Shown here piece by piece: positions 1 through 13,778 of a DNA stretch of 64,000 nt (its first letter is position 1; each line of letters opens with the position of its first letter). The stretch lies in contig BTRK01000003.1 of assembly GCA_036245805.1 (NCBI GenBank), positions 7,316,001-7,380,000 of the forward strand, written 5' to 3'. This DNA comes from Pristionchus mayeri (taxonomy: Eukaryota > Nematoda > Chromadorea > Rhabditida > Neodiplogasteridae). The notes below the pieces were generated by a model. It was not told where the DNA came from. It did not search any database and saw only the letters and a program-made list of their open reading frames with translations. Position numbers and translations under genes: made by a program.

Positions 1-3000
1 TTCAACACAATTTTGGGATCTGATGATGCCCTTAATCATTGCCTCCTCTTACAAATGCTGATTCCCTCTTAGTGTCGTACCCAACTAGAATGGACGCCTG
101 GGAGTACAATTTCCAGATATGTTAGACAATTTTGGACATTTTGTTGTCACCCATACAATTGAGCTCACCTAACGTTCATCCCTAAATTGAGATCTAAACT
201 TATCAGTTCTGAAATAAGTCATCCCCATATGACCAATCCCGGTTAAGGAAAGGGTAACACGAACGAATGCTATGGAGTCCCACCACGAAGATATGGCGCT
301 CACAATGGGGAACAGTAGTGAATTTGCCCCAATTAAGGGTCGAAAATAAGTGAAGGGATTGAAACATAATTGAGCCGGCCACGACCCTGCGCTTTCAATG
401 AACTTTGCGCGTATGTTAATAAAGTACTCGTATAGCGAAAAATAAGACAGTTCTAGGCGGAAGCTTGTCTAAGTCACGTAGAAAGGGCAACACAACAAAT
501 ACATCCAAAGTTATTGCGAAAAAGCGCGGGGGACACTCACAATCAAAACGACCAAAAGCACAACTCAACACCTAGCTGGAGGATCTAAACAGTGTGAGAT
601 AGAGTAGCGCATACTGGCAAAAATGAAACATCTAACAGGTTGCTAGACCACCTCCCCAGCCTAGGGCGTTGAGTTGTGCTTTTGGTCGTGTTGCTTTTCT
701 CCGCCTTCCCAAAAAAAAAAGAAAACATGAGCATGAAGCGGAAACACACTAGAGAAAGGACGATTGCACTCAGTTCGCGGCGCGGCTGATCGATTGAGAG
801 GGATGGTGAAGAAAAGAAGAATGAGGGAAGGAAAGAGGAGAACGACATGTGCGCCGGCTCTTTTTATAGAGAGGAGGGCAAGCGCGAGGGAAAGAACGGA
901 GATGAGAAAGGGAGAAAGGGAAAAGAATACGTAGAGTGGGCGGAGGGGAGGAAACGTGGTGAACCTTGCAGTTTAGCGCGTCTTGTAAATTGTCAGATGC
1001 GTCATATAAGGAGAGATTGACAGAGCAAAATTCGTTCTGCACGAAACATCAACATACTTTGTGGACAGCTACTGTTATTCACGTGTTATCACATTTAGGC
1101 ACTTTTAAAAATTGTTTATCATTTTAAAATTCCGAGAAATCGGCAATATGCATATCCAACAAATACTGGTCAAGGCAAAATTATATCTTTATCATTTTTT
1201 TGCACAATGTTGTTTTCGTCTCGTGAGGTGGACGAGCTAGGATCGGCGTTCTGTGTGCTGGTGTATCCGTACAGCTCGACACAAGACTGTCACTGCAAAA
1301 TACTAGTCATGTTATTGTTTAGTGAGGTCTACAATGTGGACACAAACATACAAATATGCTTACTTTACTGTCATTATCATCCACGATTCATATTGAACGT
1401 TTGTAGGTTTAAGGAATGCTGCAATTCGAAAATGTTTGCACTCACTCATCTCCATAATACTCTCTTCGTTTTCAATGTCCGACTAGAGTGGAAATATACC
1501 CGTAGAGAGTGTGAAAAAAGATTCGAATTCGCACTTACAAATAATTGTTGGAGAAGAACACTGTAGTTGCTCGAAGGAAGCGGTGGTAGCACTAACCATA
1601 AGTCGAGTGGAGGTAGGCCACTGCAAGCAAGCAAGGACATTTGGAATTTGAAAGTTACAGTGGCGCTTTGGGCATGTTCGATTTCTCGGCACAAGGAGGC
1701 AAACAAACTTGAAATCATACAAAAAATATATTGAACTCAGTTCAAGTTGCACAAAGTGACGAGATTACGCCTCAGATATTGGTTTCGCGTAAATACAGCT
1801 CATTCTGGTTAGGGAAACAACTTCCTACAAATCCGTCAGATACGATAGCACACCACATATAGGCAAAGTAATAGCTCTAAAATATAAAAGGGTCGAGACA
1901 CGCAATTTCTCTCCATTCGCGGCACGACGGATCGATCGCAAGAGGGCGCGGATGAGAAGAGGGAAAAGGGGATATATATATGAGAGAGAATGGATGAGAG
2001 ACTCCCTTTCTCTGCTCTGTGCGAGCCAGACACGAGTGAACAGAGCCAGACACGATGCGAAGCGGAGCTCACAGATGTGGGGAGAGAGAGAGGACCGAGG
2101 ACCGAAAGACAAACGAGTGCGCGAGAGGGTGGAAAGTGACAGGCGAAGCTAGGAAAATGCAAATTGAGACAGATAGAGGGCGAAAACATGGATGCTCGTG
2201 GATTGCTCATTGATAATTCTTATCTTCTTTCCTCCGCATTCTTCCTTAATTGTACTGATAATAACTTTCGTTGAGCTGTGGAGATCATTTTTTCTATTGA
2301 AAATATTTCTGACATAAATATTAGCAGTGATTCAAGAACACTGGTCGTTCTCCGTACATGGAGTTAATTGAATATCGAATTTTACTTCTTCACCAAATCC
2401 ACGACAAATAATTATGAATTGTCTGTACGAAATGATAGCTGTGATTGTGGACGAGACCCGCTGTTTTCGGGCTAAATATTCGTAAGTTTGCTGCAGCCGT
2501 GCTGCAAAAACAGGGTCTAAAATTTAGAACTCGGCTTCTAGGCAAGCTAGGCAAAGACCCGTTGAAAGCATCAAAATGATCGTCATCATGAATCCAGATG
2601 ATCCTGAGAATATGACAGCGATATCTCAAAATTTGCCCTCAGGGCATGAAAAATGCAAACAACGGACATGTACGGAGGACCGATTGAGGAACCAACAATG
2701 GTAGTGAAAGAAGAGCAATGAGAAGACGAGGCGTAGAGGGTTTGAGTATATCTCTCCCTCTCTCCTTCTCCTGCTTTCCGCCTCTCTCATTGTTGCTCCC
2801 CTCCCAACCTCCCCCAAGGAGGAAGGAAGCTATACAGCGCCGAATCCATCAAGAAACCATTCAGGAAGAAGAAAACGCATGCGACGGAAACAAGGGGCGG
2901 ACGAAGGAGGGAAGAGTGGAAGGGGAAAAAGTCGATGCCTAAACTTAGATGTGGGAACGAAAATAATGCACCGATAAATATGCAACAACCATTTGATTGA

Positions 3001-6000
3001 TGAGCATGCGACATCTACAACAAAATTTTATTTTTTTGTTATCATCTTTATCGCGTTTGATATATAATAATATGGCGGTGGAGGGTGGGACGACGTAATT
3101 ATCTTTTTTTTATTTCTCATGTGATTTGAAAAACCGATTTGTTTCCTCTTGGTGTCATTCGTCCAAACCTGCAAAGATAATGATCTAGGCTACTGACATG
3201 AGATAACTAAAATATGCAATTAGAAAATTAATAACTGTATTCCACACTTGCACGTATGAATGTTGTATTGTTTTATTTATTTGAAAATATTTTCTGAAAC
3301 CAGGTATTTAGTGAGATTTATATTATTTTTACTCAAAAATATGAATATTTACCTTATGCTGTCCATCCATTCTTTGCTACCTCGTACAAACCCATCGGAA
3401 GCTTCCGGATGTCAATCTGAAAAAAAACGATCCGTTTTGCTGTGTGTTACACTACACCAGATACGTGTGCATGAAACTTGCTCACACTTCGGCCAGCCTA
3501 GAGAGTGGCTAAAATGAATGGGATGGTTCACCCGTGGTGGGTGAAGGTGGGACAAACTTCGAATTCTACTGACTCACCTCCTGGTCTTGTCGAATAGCGC
3601 ATGGTAGCATTCTCGTAGACGTCTAGCTAATCCCATATAATTTCTGAAAATATACTGTTGCTATTGCTCAAAAATTTAAAAAGGTCAAACGTACTGATAA
3701 TTGTGATTGGTTGTTGATGGGCTATACGTATACCATGTTTTGTAGGAATTCCCTTGGTTTTGAATTGAATTGAGTGAGAGTAGGTCACTAAAAATATAAT
3801 TTAATATTAAATTATTTATCAATTCTGCGTTACATCAGCATAACTCAACAGATGGCAAGTGAGGTACAATAAAAGTGAGCTAAACAAAACGAAGACTCAC
3901 AAAACGAGGTAGACTACAATAAAATATTTACAAAACTATCGGAAGTGTTTTTTTTTACATAATAATAGCGAATAGCAGCATACAATGGTCATTTGTTGTA
4001 GCAATTTCTTTTAAAAAATGTGAAAAAATCAAAGACTGCGAAATGCGTGGAAACCACTCGGTTCGCGGCGCCGAAAATCGATAACAAGGGTTGGCAAATG
4101 GAGGGGAAAATAGGAAGACGAGAGACAGGCGCTCCCTCTCTATCTTCATTCCGGGTGAAAGGGTTGAGGCAACTGGCAGGAGAGGGGGGAGGGAGAGAAG
4201 TAGAGTCGACGGAGAGATGAGAGGGTACCGAGTGGTTGGAGAGGGTGATGAGGGGGGACGAATCAAAGCAGGTCACTCGACAATTGTGTATGGGATAGAA
4301 GGAGCGATTTACATTGTATAACGTCATTGTATAACGTAATTGCATGATGGATGTAACAGATTCATTTTTTTCTCGATTACTCGCTGGATCGCTTCTGGTC
4401 TGTGATAAGCTCGCCCACTCGAATAGTAGCAGTAACGCATAATACAGGTAAATACATGATTTATCAGACTGCATTACTTCAGTTCTGTCACTTTCACATC
4501 TTTATGAATTTTCGTACAATATAGGATGGTGAGCCGGTGATGGTACAGGGCCGAGTAGCGAACCAATCGCCTGAAAGAGTTCGTAATAAATTAATGGTTT
4601 CTTTATTTCCACACAATCTCGTCATTCAAGCGGTCTCGAATGTATGTGATATGATTAGATTTAAAATCACCTGTGATTTCTCCTTAGAAATCTTGAAGTA
4701 GTTCGAAGATCCTTGCGTATATCGAAGATCATGCATTACCTTCAATAGTAATAATACTATTAGGTAATATGCCACGGCGGTTGGGCGATCTCCGTTCGAT
4801 GATACCATAATGTGCAAATCCTAAAAAAAATATTTGTCCTCATCCGGGATTTATTAATTATATATTAGTGTTTTCGGATAACCGTTTCTTCATTTACCAC
4901 ACTCTCTTTGCTACTCAAAGGAATGCTCCGGGTAATGAAAGTTAGGGGTTCCCAAAACGAAAATTCTGCGCTCTCAGTTGGATCCTGTAGCGAATTGAAC
5001 CCGAGAAAGAGGCGACTGTGAAGTACAGCCAGTGAAACATAAATGAATCAATCGCGACCCTGCGCTTTCAATGAACTTGCATGTACATAGCCTCGTAGGC
5101 GTCTGTGGTGCTTCGTACAACGTGATTTCTGATCGGGTGAGTGAGCACTACAACATCCACTGGGTCACTACGATTGGCCAAATATTCTCCGGATCACCAC
5201 TTCAACCGGTCTAATTTTTTTGTAAATGAAGATACGGTTTCCCGAATAGCGAAATCGTGTGACTAATCTTGATAAGAGAGAGAGAGAGAAAATGGGGCAA
5301 CGAGGACAGGAATTACTTGTAATTGAGCTCCATATAATTTGTAGAAGATGGAAGGCGCTGCCGACTACCAATTGTATGAAGTTATAATTGTCCGATGGAT
5401 GATGCACATTTACATATTTCATTGTTTCGTGGAAAGCTGCACTATACACTACTGTAAAGTGGTGATGTTGTTGGGCTGTGCAAACAATTCTTAATCTCTC
5501 ATTGCAATGGTCTCTAGTCGGTCAGATACAGCGATACAACTCTGAGAAACGGCCGATAAATAGTTTGCACAGCCCAGGTTCGATGTTGACTTTGTTGAAT
5601 TCGAAACAGTTGAACGTACCATGCTAATCTGTCCTCACTCGATTCATGCCTCGAGTCTTCAGACTGTTGGGATGATGAATTCTTCTGCAGGGATCGAAGT
5701 TCAGGAAATTATGTCTTCACTGTCACTAGCTTTAGATACATGAAATCACAGTCTATTCATTTTACAAATTCGCTCATCAATCGATCGGTCGAGAGAGTAT
5801 GGGAAATGAGGATGGGGCGACCCTAATTATGTACTCTGTTTCCCACACTCTCTTGACCGTTCGAACGACCAGAGAGAGGACACATAATGAAGTGGTCGTG
5901 GTGAAAACAAGGAGATTTGCAAAATTCAGCACCTCATTTGAAGATCAGATACAGCTTGGCGGAACGGAAGCCATGAAGACCGTGAATAAGGATCTAAAAC

Positions 6001-6240
6001 GTGATAGAGTTGGTAGGTTGAAGAGACGGACAGCCCACTGTTTTAGGAGATAACGTATAATCAACTAACTCCGATATGAAGTCCTTGGATAAGGCAATGG
6101 ATTCGAAAGTGTAGTCGCTTTAAATCATTGATTACCGGTGTAGAATGTGCTACCAGATGCAAGGATTGAAGATTTATTGTAGATAAACTGTTGAGTGAGA
6201 GTATGCCACTGAAAGTGAAGAATGGGTAATATGCGATAAA
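1..6240. other. Gene-poor stretch, no supported gene
   Basis: I find no chain of exons with matching phases, no protein motif and no RNA gene here; the open frames are short and low-complexity (GA/CT-rich). What is recognisable is repetitive. A block with the core CGACCCTGCGCTTTCAATGA lies at 382-405 and again at 5054-5077, and a minus-strand relic of the TTCAGTGG module lies near 3767-3790. A (GA)n run sits near 5274-5293. GA-rich purine tracts at about 800-950, 1950-2130 and 2700-2930 may be promoter-like, but nothing ties them to a gene. Confidence 0.6.
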
Positions 6241-6270
6241 AACGAGAAAAGTGAGGATTATATTTTTGTT

Positions 6271-6550
6271 TTAAGGAAGGAGTAACACGAACAATATTTA
6301 GTATGAGCAACTGTTAAGTATTTTTTCTGTCCGACATGAATCACGTATCCAAAGTTTCCCAGTTGGCTATGAGGCTATTTACATACGCGCAAAGTTCATT
6401 GACAGCGCAGTGTTACAGCTGGTTGGTTTTTGCGGTTTTACTATCGGTACATAATTTTTAACCCTCTTTGGGGTGAATTCGCTACAGTCTCCCATTGCGA
6501 GCGCAATATCTTCGTGGTTCCTAGCACCTATTCGTGTTACCCTCCTTTAA
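6271..6550. mobile_element. MITE-like element, AAGGAGTAACACGAA termini
   Basis: The left end reads TTAAGGAAGGAGTAACACGA and the right end is its near inverse, TCGTGTTACCCTCCTTTAA, giving about 280 bp with terminal inverted repeats and no coding capacity. The interior holds the inverse of the TTCAATGAACTTTGCGCGTA core seen elsewhere. A TTAA at each edge could be a piggyBac-like target site or part of the termini; I cannot separate these. Confidence 0.6.
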
Positions 6551-8760
6551 ATCGAATTAAGCATCGAATTTGGACAATTTCGACACGAAGGACTATTCAT
6601 AGTGCAAATATGACTATTAGATGATGAACATATAAAGTCGCAAATATTGCTAGGGGAAAGTTAAAATATTGCTAGGGGAAAGTTAAACTGATAAAATCTG
6701 GAAAACCGGATAGATGATACGCTAGAAATAGGTGCAAAATGAACGAGACTGCTCTCTTCGCAGCATGCAAGATCAATAGCGAGGGAACGCGGTGTGTAAG
6801 AGGGAGAAAGATAGGAGAAATGGAGGAAAAGAGGATAGAGAGAGAGATAGGGGGGGGGCGAGATTAGGGCACGAGTTTATCTCTCGCTCGTTTCAGGCTT
6901 GAGAGAAGAAGAGGGGAAAATAATCAAAGAGGCGACGGAGAGAGGATAGATAGACACGAATGATAACATAAAATGAAGGGAGGACGAGGAAGTCACATGA
7001 ACATTGCTGAAGTACGGGAGAGAGAGACAGAAAGGAATAGTTAACAAAGAGTCAATGTCATTTACAAATACCTGGTTTTGGTCCAATTCGAATGTGTTGC
7101 TATCGCAGGTTTATAGTGGGTTCTGCTTTCAATCTGTGCATTCATCTATCATTTGTGGATTATGTGTGATTTTTTATAAGTTCGAATTTGTTATCACAAA
7201 TTTATCATTTGAGTACAATAGAGGGTGGTTTGTTGCGGTCTCGGCGTCACTAGGAAGAATTGAAGAAATTTCGAGGTGCCCATCTGAAATTATAAGTCTT
7301 CTTCCTTGCAAAACAATCGATTTTCGTGTGAAATTTATTGAAAATCTCGAAGGAAATTCGTCTAAACTCACGTCTAGTAACGGGCCACCTTGGGGTTTTT
7401 ATGGAATTTTTCACACTTTCTCGTCTACCTGATTGGTGAGAGAGAAGTGAAGGGAGATAATTCGGCACTAGGTCGGATGAGAACTATGACGTAATATTGT
7501 CTTGGACATATCAAAGTCGTCTTAGTTATCATCCGACGGCACTTCTTGGATTATTGCCCCCCCCCTTCCTCCTCTACCACTCATTTCTAGGTTTAATTCC
7601 TCTGATTTTCGGCCGCACAACCCCTTTGTGATGGTGAGGGAATGAGAAATGATAAGAGAGGGGAGGATAGTGGTGGGTCAAATATCCAAGAAGTGCCCAT
7701 CCAACATCGTTGCATGAATTCCTATGAAGGCATTCGTCTCTCATCACCTTCGAAAGGGTAATTCGAGCAGTCGTTGACACTTATGAGAAGTCGTTGAGTT
7801 GCAGTTCGTTTCTGCAAGGGAAAGTGAGGATGACTTCGAAATGAGTGATTGAATGGCTGACGAATGAAATGAATGATTATCTTCATGAAATGTCCTCGTG
7901 ACAGTCTGGACAATGTGACAGCACTCATCATAAAGATGAATGTGGTTGGTTGTATTTCTACTAATGATACCAATGACTCACTTTTCCTTCTGGATGCGAA
8001 TGAAATCCTCGTTGATGTCGAATTTGCAAATTTCTGAAATTCATTTTTTACGGGAACTATTTCACCAAGAGGGAAGCTAATGGTCTCATTTCTAGCTTTG
8101 ACATTGACCATGGAAAACTGACTCCGAACATGAAACGTTCTTGTACGGTTCTCAAACACTTACTCACAATGAATGATGTGTGGGCAATGCCATATTGTAT
8201 GTATCCGATAAATTTGAGTGAGTTTAGGTCACTGAAAATAGTGTTAATATTCGAAACCACTGTGAAGGGGCATTGTGTCGGGAATAGTATAGTACAACAC
8301 GGGAATGCCTCAGCATGGTATATCTTCACAAGCAATTTGATTTCGAATACATCAATGCGTTCTATACACATGAACATGCATAATAACCCCAAAGTCAAAC
8401 ACGAATATGTGAGAAGGTTGGTTAGGTAGCGGAAACGGAAACGAAGGGCTTCATTTTCAATTTGAACGGATTGGAAATAGTGCTTCCCAATCAGCGTGAT
8501 TTATTTCAGCGTTTCTTTCTCACATATCGCTTTCCCAGTGTGGCGAAAGAGTTGAAATGCGGCGCAATTTCGCTAAGTGCTCCATCGAATTTCCGGGAAG
8601 ACGATTTGCCAGAACAAAGTGGAAAGGAGTGCTAAATTAGGCCCGAAAGGAATAGGAATTGAGATAGTTGGCAGCAAGCCTCAAGCCATATTCCGCAGCC
8701 ATTTTGAATCGATTGAGGGAGAGGGAAGGACGAGAAGGAGGAACGAGAGATATTTCAGTC
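6551..8760. other. No supported gene; repeats
   Basis: The longest frame (7004-7432) has no recognisable motif, splice partners or repeat support. A 24-bp direct repeat (ATATTGCTAGGGGAAAGTTA) lies near 6645-6685. Minus-strand relics of the TTCAGTGG module are near 8214-8240 and, just upstream, 6185-6205. A partial inverted repeat using ACTTCTTGGAT spans 7540-7700. Confidence 0.5.
7464..7536. mobile_element. Truncated MITE of the GGCACTAGG family
   Basis: It starts GGCACTAGGTCGGATGA like the complete copies at 20856, 37725 and 43643, and ends in the inner TTATCATCCGACGG motif without the outer right terminus. It is therefore probably a truncated copy. Confidence 0.6.
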
Positions 8761-8815
8761 TATTCCCTTCCCTCAGTCTATTCCCTTCCCTCACATTCTA
8801 TTCCCTTCCCTCATA
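8761..8815 (+). repeat. Short tandem repeat TCTATTCCCTTCCCTCA
   Basis: Three imperfect copies of a unit ending TATTCCCTTCCCTCA lie just 5' of the LINE ORF1. They may be the 5' end of that element or a simple pyrimidine tract beside it. Confidence 0.6.
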
Positions 8816-8956
8816 GAGAGAGGTGACTCTTACCTCTCTCTCCGCACTCTCTCACTTCCGCACACTCTCTCGCCACCTCCCTTCCCATCCCTTCCTAGGG
8901 ATTTCGCCGGCATAGCGTACCGACTGTGCATACTCCTTGATTCGGTACCCTCAACG

Positions 8957-10025
8957 GTGAGCCCATCGACCGGATCCTTCCCCGCCTGCCCCTCCTCTTT
9001 CTCAGACATGACGTCCGCTCCCTCGCCCGTCGGACCATCTACGAAGAAACGGAAAGCGACCCAGTACACAGTCTCGGCGACAGTCGAAGATCTCTTCCGT
9101 TTCTGTCTCCGTCTCAACACCCAGTTCGAGCAGCAAGCCGAATACACTCGCGGACTCGAGGAGCGAATTCGTGAGTTGGAGACCCGTCCTGACCCTCCTC
9201 CCGAGTCTAGCGTAGTGACCATTGATGAGGATGAAGAGATGGATTCTTCCCTTCGTACTGCCATTCCCCGCAATGATCCGTCCTCCCCTCCCTCCTCCTC
9301 CACCCACGAGTCTGACCTCGAACGGAGCGTAGTGATCGCCCGTCTACCTACTGACCCTTCCTTGAGCCCTGAAGCGCAAGTCCGCCGAGACTACAACCAA
9401 GTGATATCTCTCACTGCACTCACGGGCTATCCCTGTCTCCCCATTACCGTGTACAGAATGCCACCTGCAGATGTCGACAGTCCCCATTCCCGACTTACCA
9501 AAGTTGTTCTTCCGACCCGAAAACACGCGAAACTCTTTGTGAAGAATGCGAATCGCGTCTCTCGCGATCCCTTCTTCAGAGATGTTTACATTCGTCCTTC
9601 CTATGCGGATCGAGACGACGCCCGACGAAAGATCCCTGGTAAGGGTTGTGGAAGGAATGGACCTGAGCCTCCTTCAGCCCCCACTCACTCGTCCTCCCCC
9701 CGCAATCAGACCCAGACCCGCCCTCAACTTAACGATGACACCTATCGGAACAGGACCAGAAGTCGCAGTCTTCTCCAACAATCGTGGTCCTGGCCATCCG
9801 AATGAGCGACCGCAGATCCCCCGCACGAGCCGCCCTCCTCTGATCCATTCCCGGAACCTCATGCACAAGATGAATGGATATGGAGCACCTCCTCCCTCCC
9901 TCTTCAATACACAGATGCCAATGAACCCTTTCCCCATTCCGTATCCCCACCATAACCCCTTCATGGCTCACATTTCTCAGTTCGGTGCCCCACCCAATTT
10001 CGGAGCCCAGGGAAACTGGTACTGA
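8957..10025 (+). pseudogene. LINE ORF1 (frameshifted)
   Basis: The first frame starts at an ATG at 8957 and gives about 230 meaningful residues: a Ser/Pro-rich start, a basic KKRK patch, a predicted coiled coil (residues about 35-75, including LEERIRELE) and a conserved-looking block ending near 9640. The C-terminal proline-rich part (RPPP, PQIPRTSRPP, then Met/Pro/His-rich to a TGA at 10023-10025) continues in the +1 frame. A frameshift therefore lies at about 9640-9750. ORF1 proteins of this type bind the element's RNA; that role is family knowledge and is not visible here. Confidence 0.75.
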
Positions 10026-12716
10026 TTCACCGGCCCAAAAATAATCACTCAGCCCGAAACTCACTTTCATTCTCCGCCATTATAGCCAACTGCCGCTCTG
10101 TCCAAAACAAACTACAGTATCTTTCGCAAACCCTTTCTAAAAAGTATGCTATGATTTGCCTCACTGAGACATGGCTCTCTCCATCCTTTCCTACCTCACT
10201 TCTCCTAGGTGACCAAAATCAGTACTACAATGTATTCAGAAGAGATAGGAACTCTAGAGGCGGTGGTGTAGCGGTCATCCTACACTCGTCCATAAGTGCA
10301 GCACAGATTGCTGATGAAACCGAACCTGGATCCCACGAATTATTGGCAGTCGATGTTGACATAAATGGTGACCTAATTAGGATTGTGTGCGCTTACCGTA
10401 ATCCCAAAGCAAGTACGATACAAACTGCCTCTCTTACTAAGTCAATTCTTGACCTTTGCTCATGCCCTCAACCAACAATAGTTACTGGCGACTTTAATCT
10501 TCCCGATATCGACTGGTCAATCCTCCCCACTCCACAGCAAAAAGCAGTTACCCCTCCTTCACAATCATTCCTCGACCTCTGTAACTCAGCAAAACTAGCC
10601 CAATTTGTCCAAGAACCTACCAGAAAGGAAAATATCCTTGATTTAGTACTGTGCAACCATCCCGTCCTCATCTCCCAAACTGAAATTGGTCCCCCTTTCG
10701 AAATGTCTGACCATTCAACGGTCGAATTCAAATTCTCAATGATTCATTCGTCACCCGCTTTCACTCTTAGGCGTGACTACAGAAATGCTGACTACGACCT
10801 CATTAATTCACAATTAGCAAACATCGATTGGACCAGCGCATTTTCTAAAATAGCAAATGTGGATCTCATGTACGACCTCTTGATTAGTGTCATTCAAAAA
10901 TCAATAGACACCCATGTTCCTTGGACCAAAGTGGGCCTCTCTCATGGGAAACTCCCCCCTCATATTGAACGACTATTAGGAAAACGTTTTCAAGCCTGGC
11001 ACAAATCGATTAATAGCAACGACCCAAACGATGAACGTAATTTCGAGGTTCTGAACAAAAAATTCCGCAAAGAGTTACAACGGTATCACAAAACCATTGA
11101 GAAAAAGATAATAGAAAGCGACGATAAGAATAAGTTCTTCCGTTTTATGAAACGTTGTGCCAATAAATCCAAGGGAGTAGAAGGATTAAAAAGAGTTGAT
11201 GGTACACTAGTCATGGATGACCTAGGCAAAGTTAACTTACTTGCTGAGACTTTCGTAAGCGTATTCACCATCGATGACGGAAAACTGCCCAATACTGGAG
11301 CCCTACCTCAGCTTGGTACTTACGAAGAACCCCAATTCCTTAGACACGAAATCTGCGCCCTTATTGAGAAATGGAAACGCTCCTCCTGTAAAACCCCTGA
11401 GAACATTGACCTTACATTCATAAAACGAATTGCCGTGCCCATTTCCGAAGCCCTAGAAATCATTTTTAGGAATTCTTACCAATCTGGAATGGTTCCCTCC
11501 CATTGGAGGCATTCCATAGTAACCCCCGTTAAGAAATCACCCCCCTTTTCAAATCCCCTAAATTACAGGCATATCTCAATTACATCCTTCTTCTGCCGAG
11601 TTTTTGAGCGAATTTTGTGCAAATCCATTATTTCCCATTGTGAGCAATTACAAATTTTCCCTGATGAGCAGTATGGATTCCGAAAGAAAAGATCTCGTGA
11701 ACTCCAAATGCTCGAAGTCATCGAACACTGGACATCCTCTATTAGTGATGGGAAGCCAGTTGACGTGATCTACTTTGATTTCGCAAAAGCTTTTGACAGA
11801 GTATCCCACCCCAAGCTAAAACTCAAGCTTAGCACTATAGGTCTGTCCGATAATACAATAAAATGGATAACAGGATAGATATCTCACACATAGATCATTC
11901 CAAGTGAGATTAAAAGATGCGCTTTCTACCTCAATGCCTGTGACTAGCGGCGTCCCACAGGGCTCAGTCTTAGGACCTTTGCTCTTCCTAATTTACACCT
12001 CGGAAATCCCTACTCTAGTGCAAAATCATGGCGTTGTCGCAAGAATGTATGCCGATGATATAAACGTATATCGATCCTTTAGGAAGGGAAACTCACCTGC
12101 CCCTCTCCAATCAGCAATTAATATAATCGCAAAATGGTCAGAAGAGTGGCAACTCCCTCTTGCTGCGCATAAATGTAACTCATTGCACCTTGGCAGAGCA
12201 AATATAAAACGAACATATTCTATAGGCACCACAACTTTAGAGCAAAAAGAAAAAGTGAAAGACCTAGGTTTTGTTATCCAGAAAAACCTCTCATTTTCCG
12301 ACCATTCCGCTTCCGTATCCATTAAAGCCAAAACTGCCTGCCACACTATACTCAGAGCCTTACGAACCACAAATATAGAAGTACTCCTAAAAGCGTACTC
12401 AATGTACATTAGACCGATTTTAGAAAGCTCTTCATCCGTATTCAGCCCTTACCAAAACAAAGATAAAAAGGAATTGGAAAAGGTACAGAACTACTTCACA
12501 CGACGTTTATTTATGCGCTGTTTAAATCATACATGGGAAAACATACCCTCCGCTTTCGATCGCAACAGGAAACTAGGCATTGATTCCCTAGAGAAGCGTA
12601 GAATAGCGATTGATATGAGAGTAGCCACAAATCTCATCCGAGGCAAATATAGTATTTCCAACCGAAAGCCACATTATTTCAAAATTTACTACACTCGAAA
12701 CGGCATGAACTTATAA
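10026..12716 (+). pseudogene. LINE ORF2: endonuclease plus reverse transcriptase, 4-bp frameshift
   Basis: The frame is open across the ORF1 stop; the first ATG is at 10151, but the endonuclease begins earlier with NCRSVQNK at about 10088. The endonuclease shows LTETWL, YRNPK, GDFNLPDIDW and SDHSTVEF, so all usual catalytic positions are present (to about 10735). The RT shows NYRHISITSFF, DEQYGFRKK, DFAKAFDRVSH, then SGVPQGSVLGPLLF and the catalytic MYADD at about 12047. The frame is broken at 11876-11878 (TAG) because GATA is tandemly duplicated at 11874-11881. The correct frame resumes immediately and runs to TAA at 12714-12716. Confidence 0.92.
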
Positions 12717-12945
12717 TCCTGGATCGAACCACAACTACAGACACAATAGTTTCTTTCCAAGAGCGGCAATGCTTTTAGTAAATTCCGAGAATCAGACTAG
12801 TTCCCCTGAGTAGATCCCCCCCCCCTGACCCCATTGTCCCGTTATTCATTCGTCATTTAATCGTCATTAATTTCCTGTTCTATTACAGTTTTCTCACACG
12901 TTATTTCGAACGAAATAGCATAAATATATATATATATATATATTT

Positions 12946-13778
12946 CGCATGAAGAGAAGTGAGACGAGAACGAGGGAAAAGGCGCACAAGACTATCGACT
13001 TCTGCCCCTCGCCTCTCTCCTCTATGTCCCCTAGGGAGAAATCTCCTACTCTGGAGCGCCGAGGTGGAGTTCATCCGGGAGGAATTGGAAGCTAACCGTG
13101 AATAGAGCTCCCTAATCTCTCACTCTTGGCTGTTTGTAGGAAGAGAACATGAATTGCTGATTGCGATTTCGTTCCCGGAGTAAGAACATCGTGCCGTTCA
13201 CTATGTAAATCTAACCCCCCTCTTACTCTTTCTCCTCGCTCCATAACATTCATTCGTATCACGCTCACTTGATCTCCCTCTGTGCTTTCACTCGGCACAC
13301 AATTATTGTATGCTCCTGATTTGTCACACCCCTCTCATTCTCCCTCTCCCAGAATCTCCAACGAACACTCAGGCGCATAGTCACGTCTCGTCCCCCCTAA
13401 TTTACATCCCTTACATATATTTCCATCTCTTCCCTTATCTTCCATTTTATGAATATCACTGCTGACCTTCGAATCCTCGTACTCATATACGTTCCTCTCA
13501 CCGATGCCCCATGCGCCAATGATGGGTGTAGTAGATGTTTTCACGATTTTCTTCAAAATAAGTATCTTGTTTTACGCAGAGTGAAATCATCTGGACTTTC
13601 AGTGATCTACTCTCACTCTCACATTTTGGATTGATGATAAATCGACAATTTACACGCATAATCGGCAGCTAAAATATTAGCAGCATATGCCAGGTATTTA
13701 TTGAAAATGGGCGGGGCTTGAGCTCTCCCACTTTACAGTTTGTAGTAGTAGTTGTACTCTGAACTCTAATCAATAATA
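12946..13778. other. No supported gene
   Basis: C/T-rich intergenic sequence with a copy of the TTCAGTG-TCTACTC-CACTC module near 13598-13620. No exon chain is visible. Confidence 0.5.

Larger units (their letters stand above)
8957..12945 (+). mobile_element. CR1-like non-LTR retrotransposon, near full length
   Basis: The element has two ORFs in the order expected for CR1-clade LINEs. ORF1 is proline-rich with a coiled-coil-like segment; ORF2 has an apurinic-type endonuclease followed by reverse transcriptase. The 3' region ends in a (TA)n run near 12919-12945, which could be the element's tail. The 5' limit is uncertain and may reach about 8.7 kb. I could not define a target-site duplication. 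The element is recent enough that ORF2 reads through about 880 codons with a single lesion, so it is probably young but no longer autonomous. Confidence 0.9.

Noticed and set aside
7004..7432. 142-residue plus-strand ORF
   Set aside because: No motif, no codon-composition contrast with neighbours, no splice partners; likely chance.
12026..12409. 127-residue minus-strand ORF
   Set aside because: Antisense shadow of the LINE reverse transcriptase.
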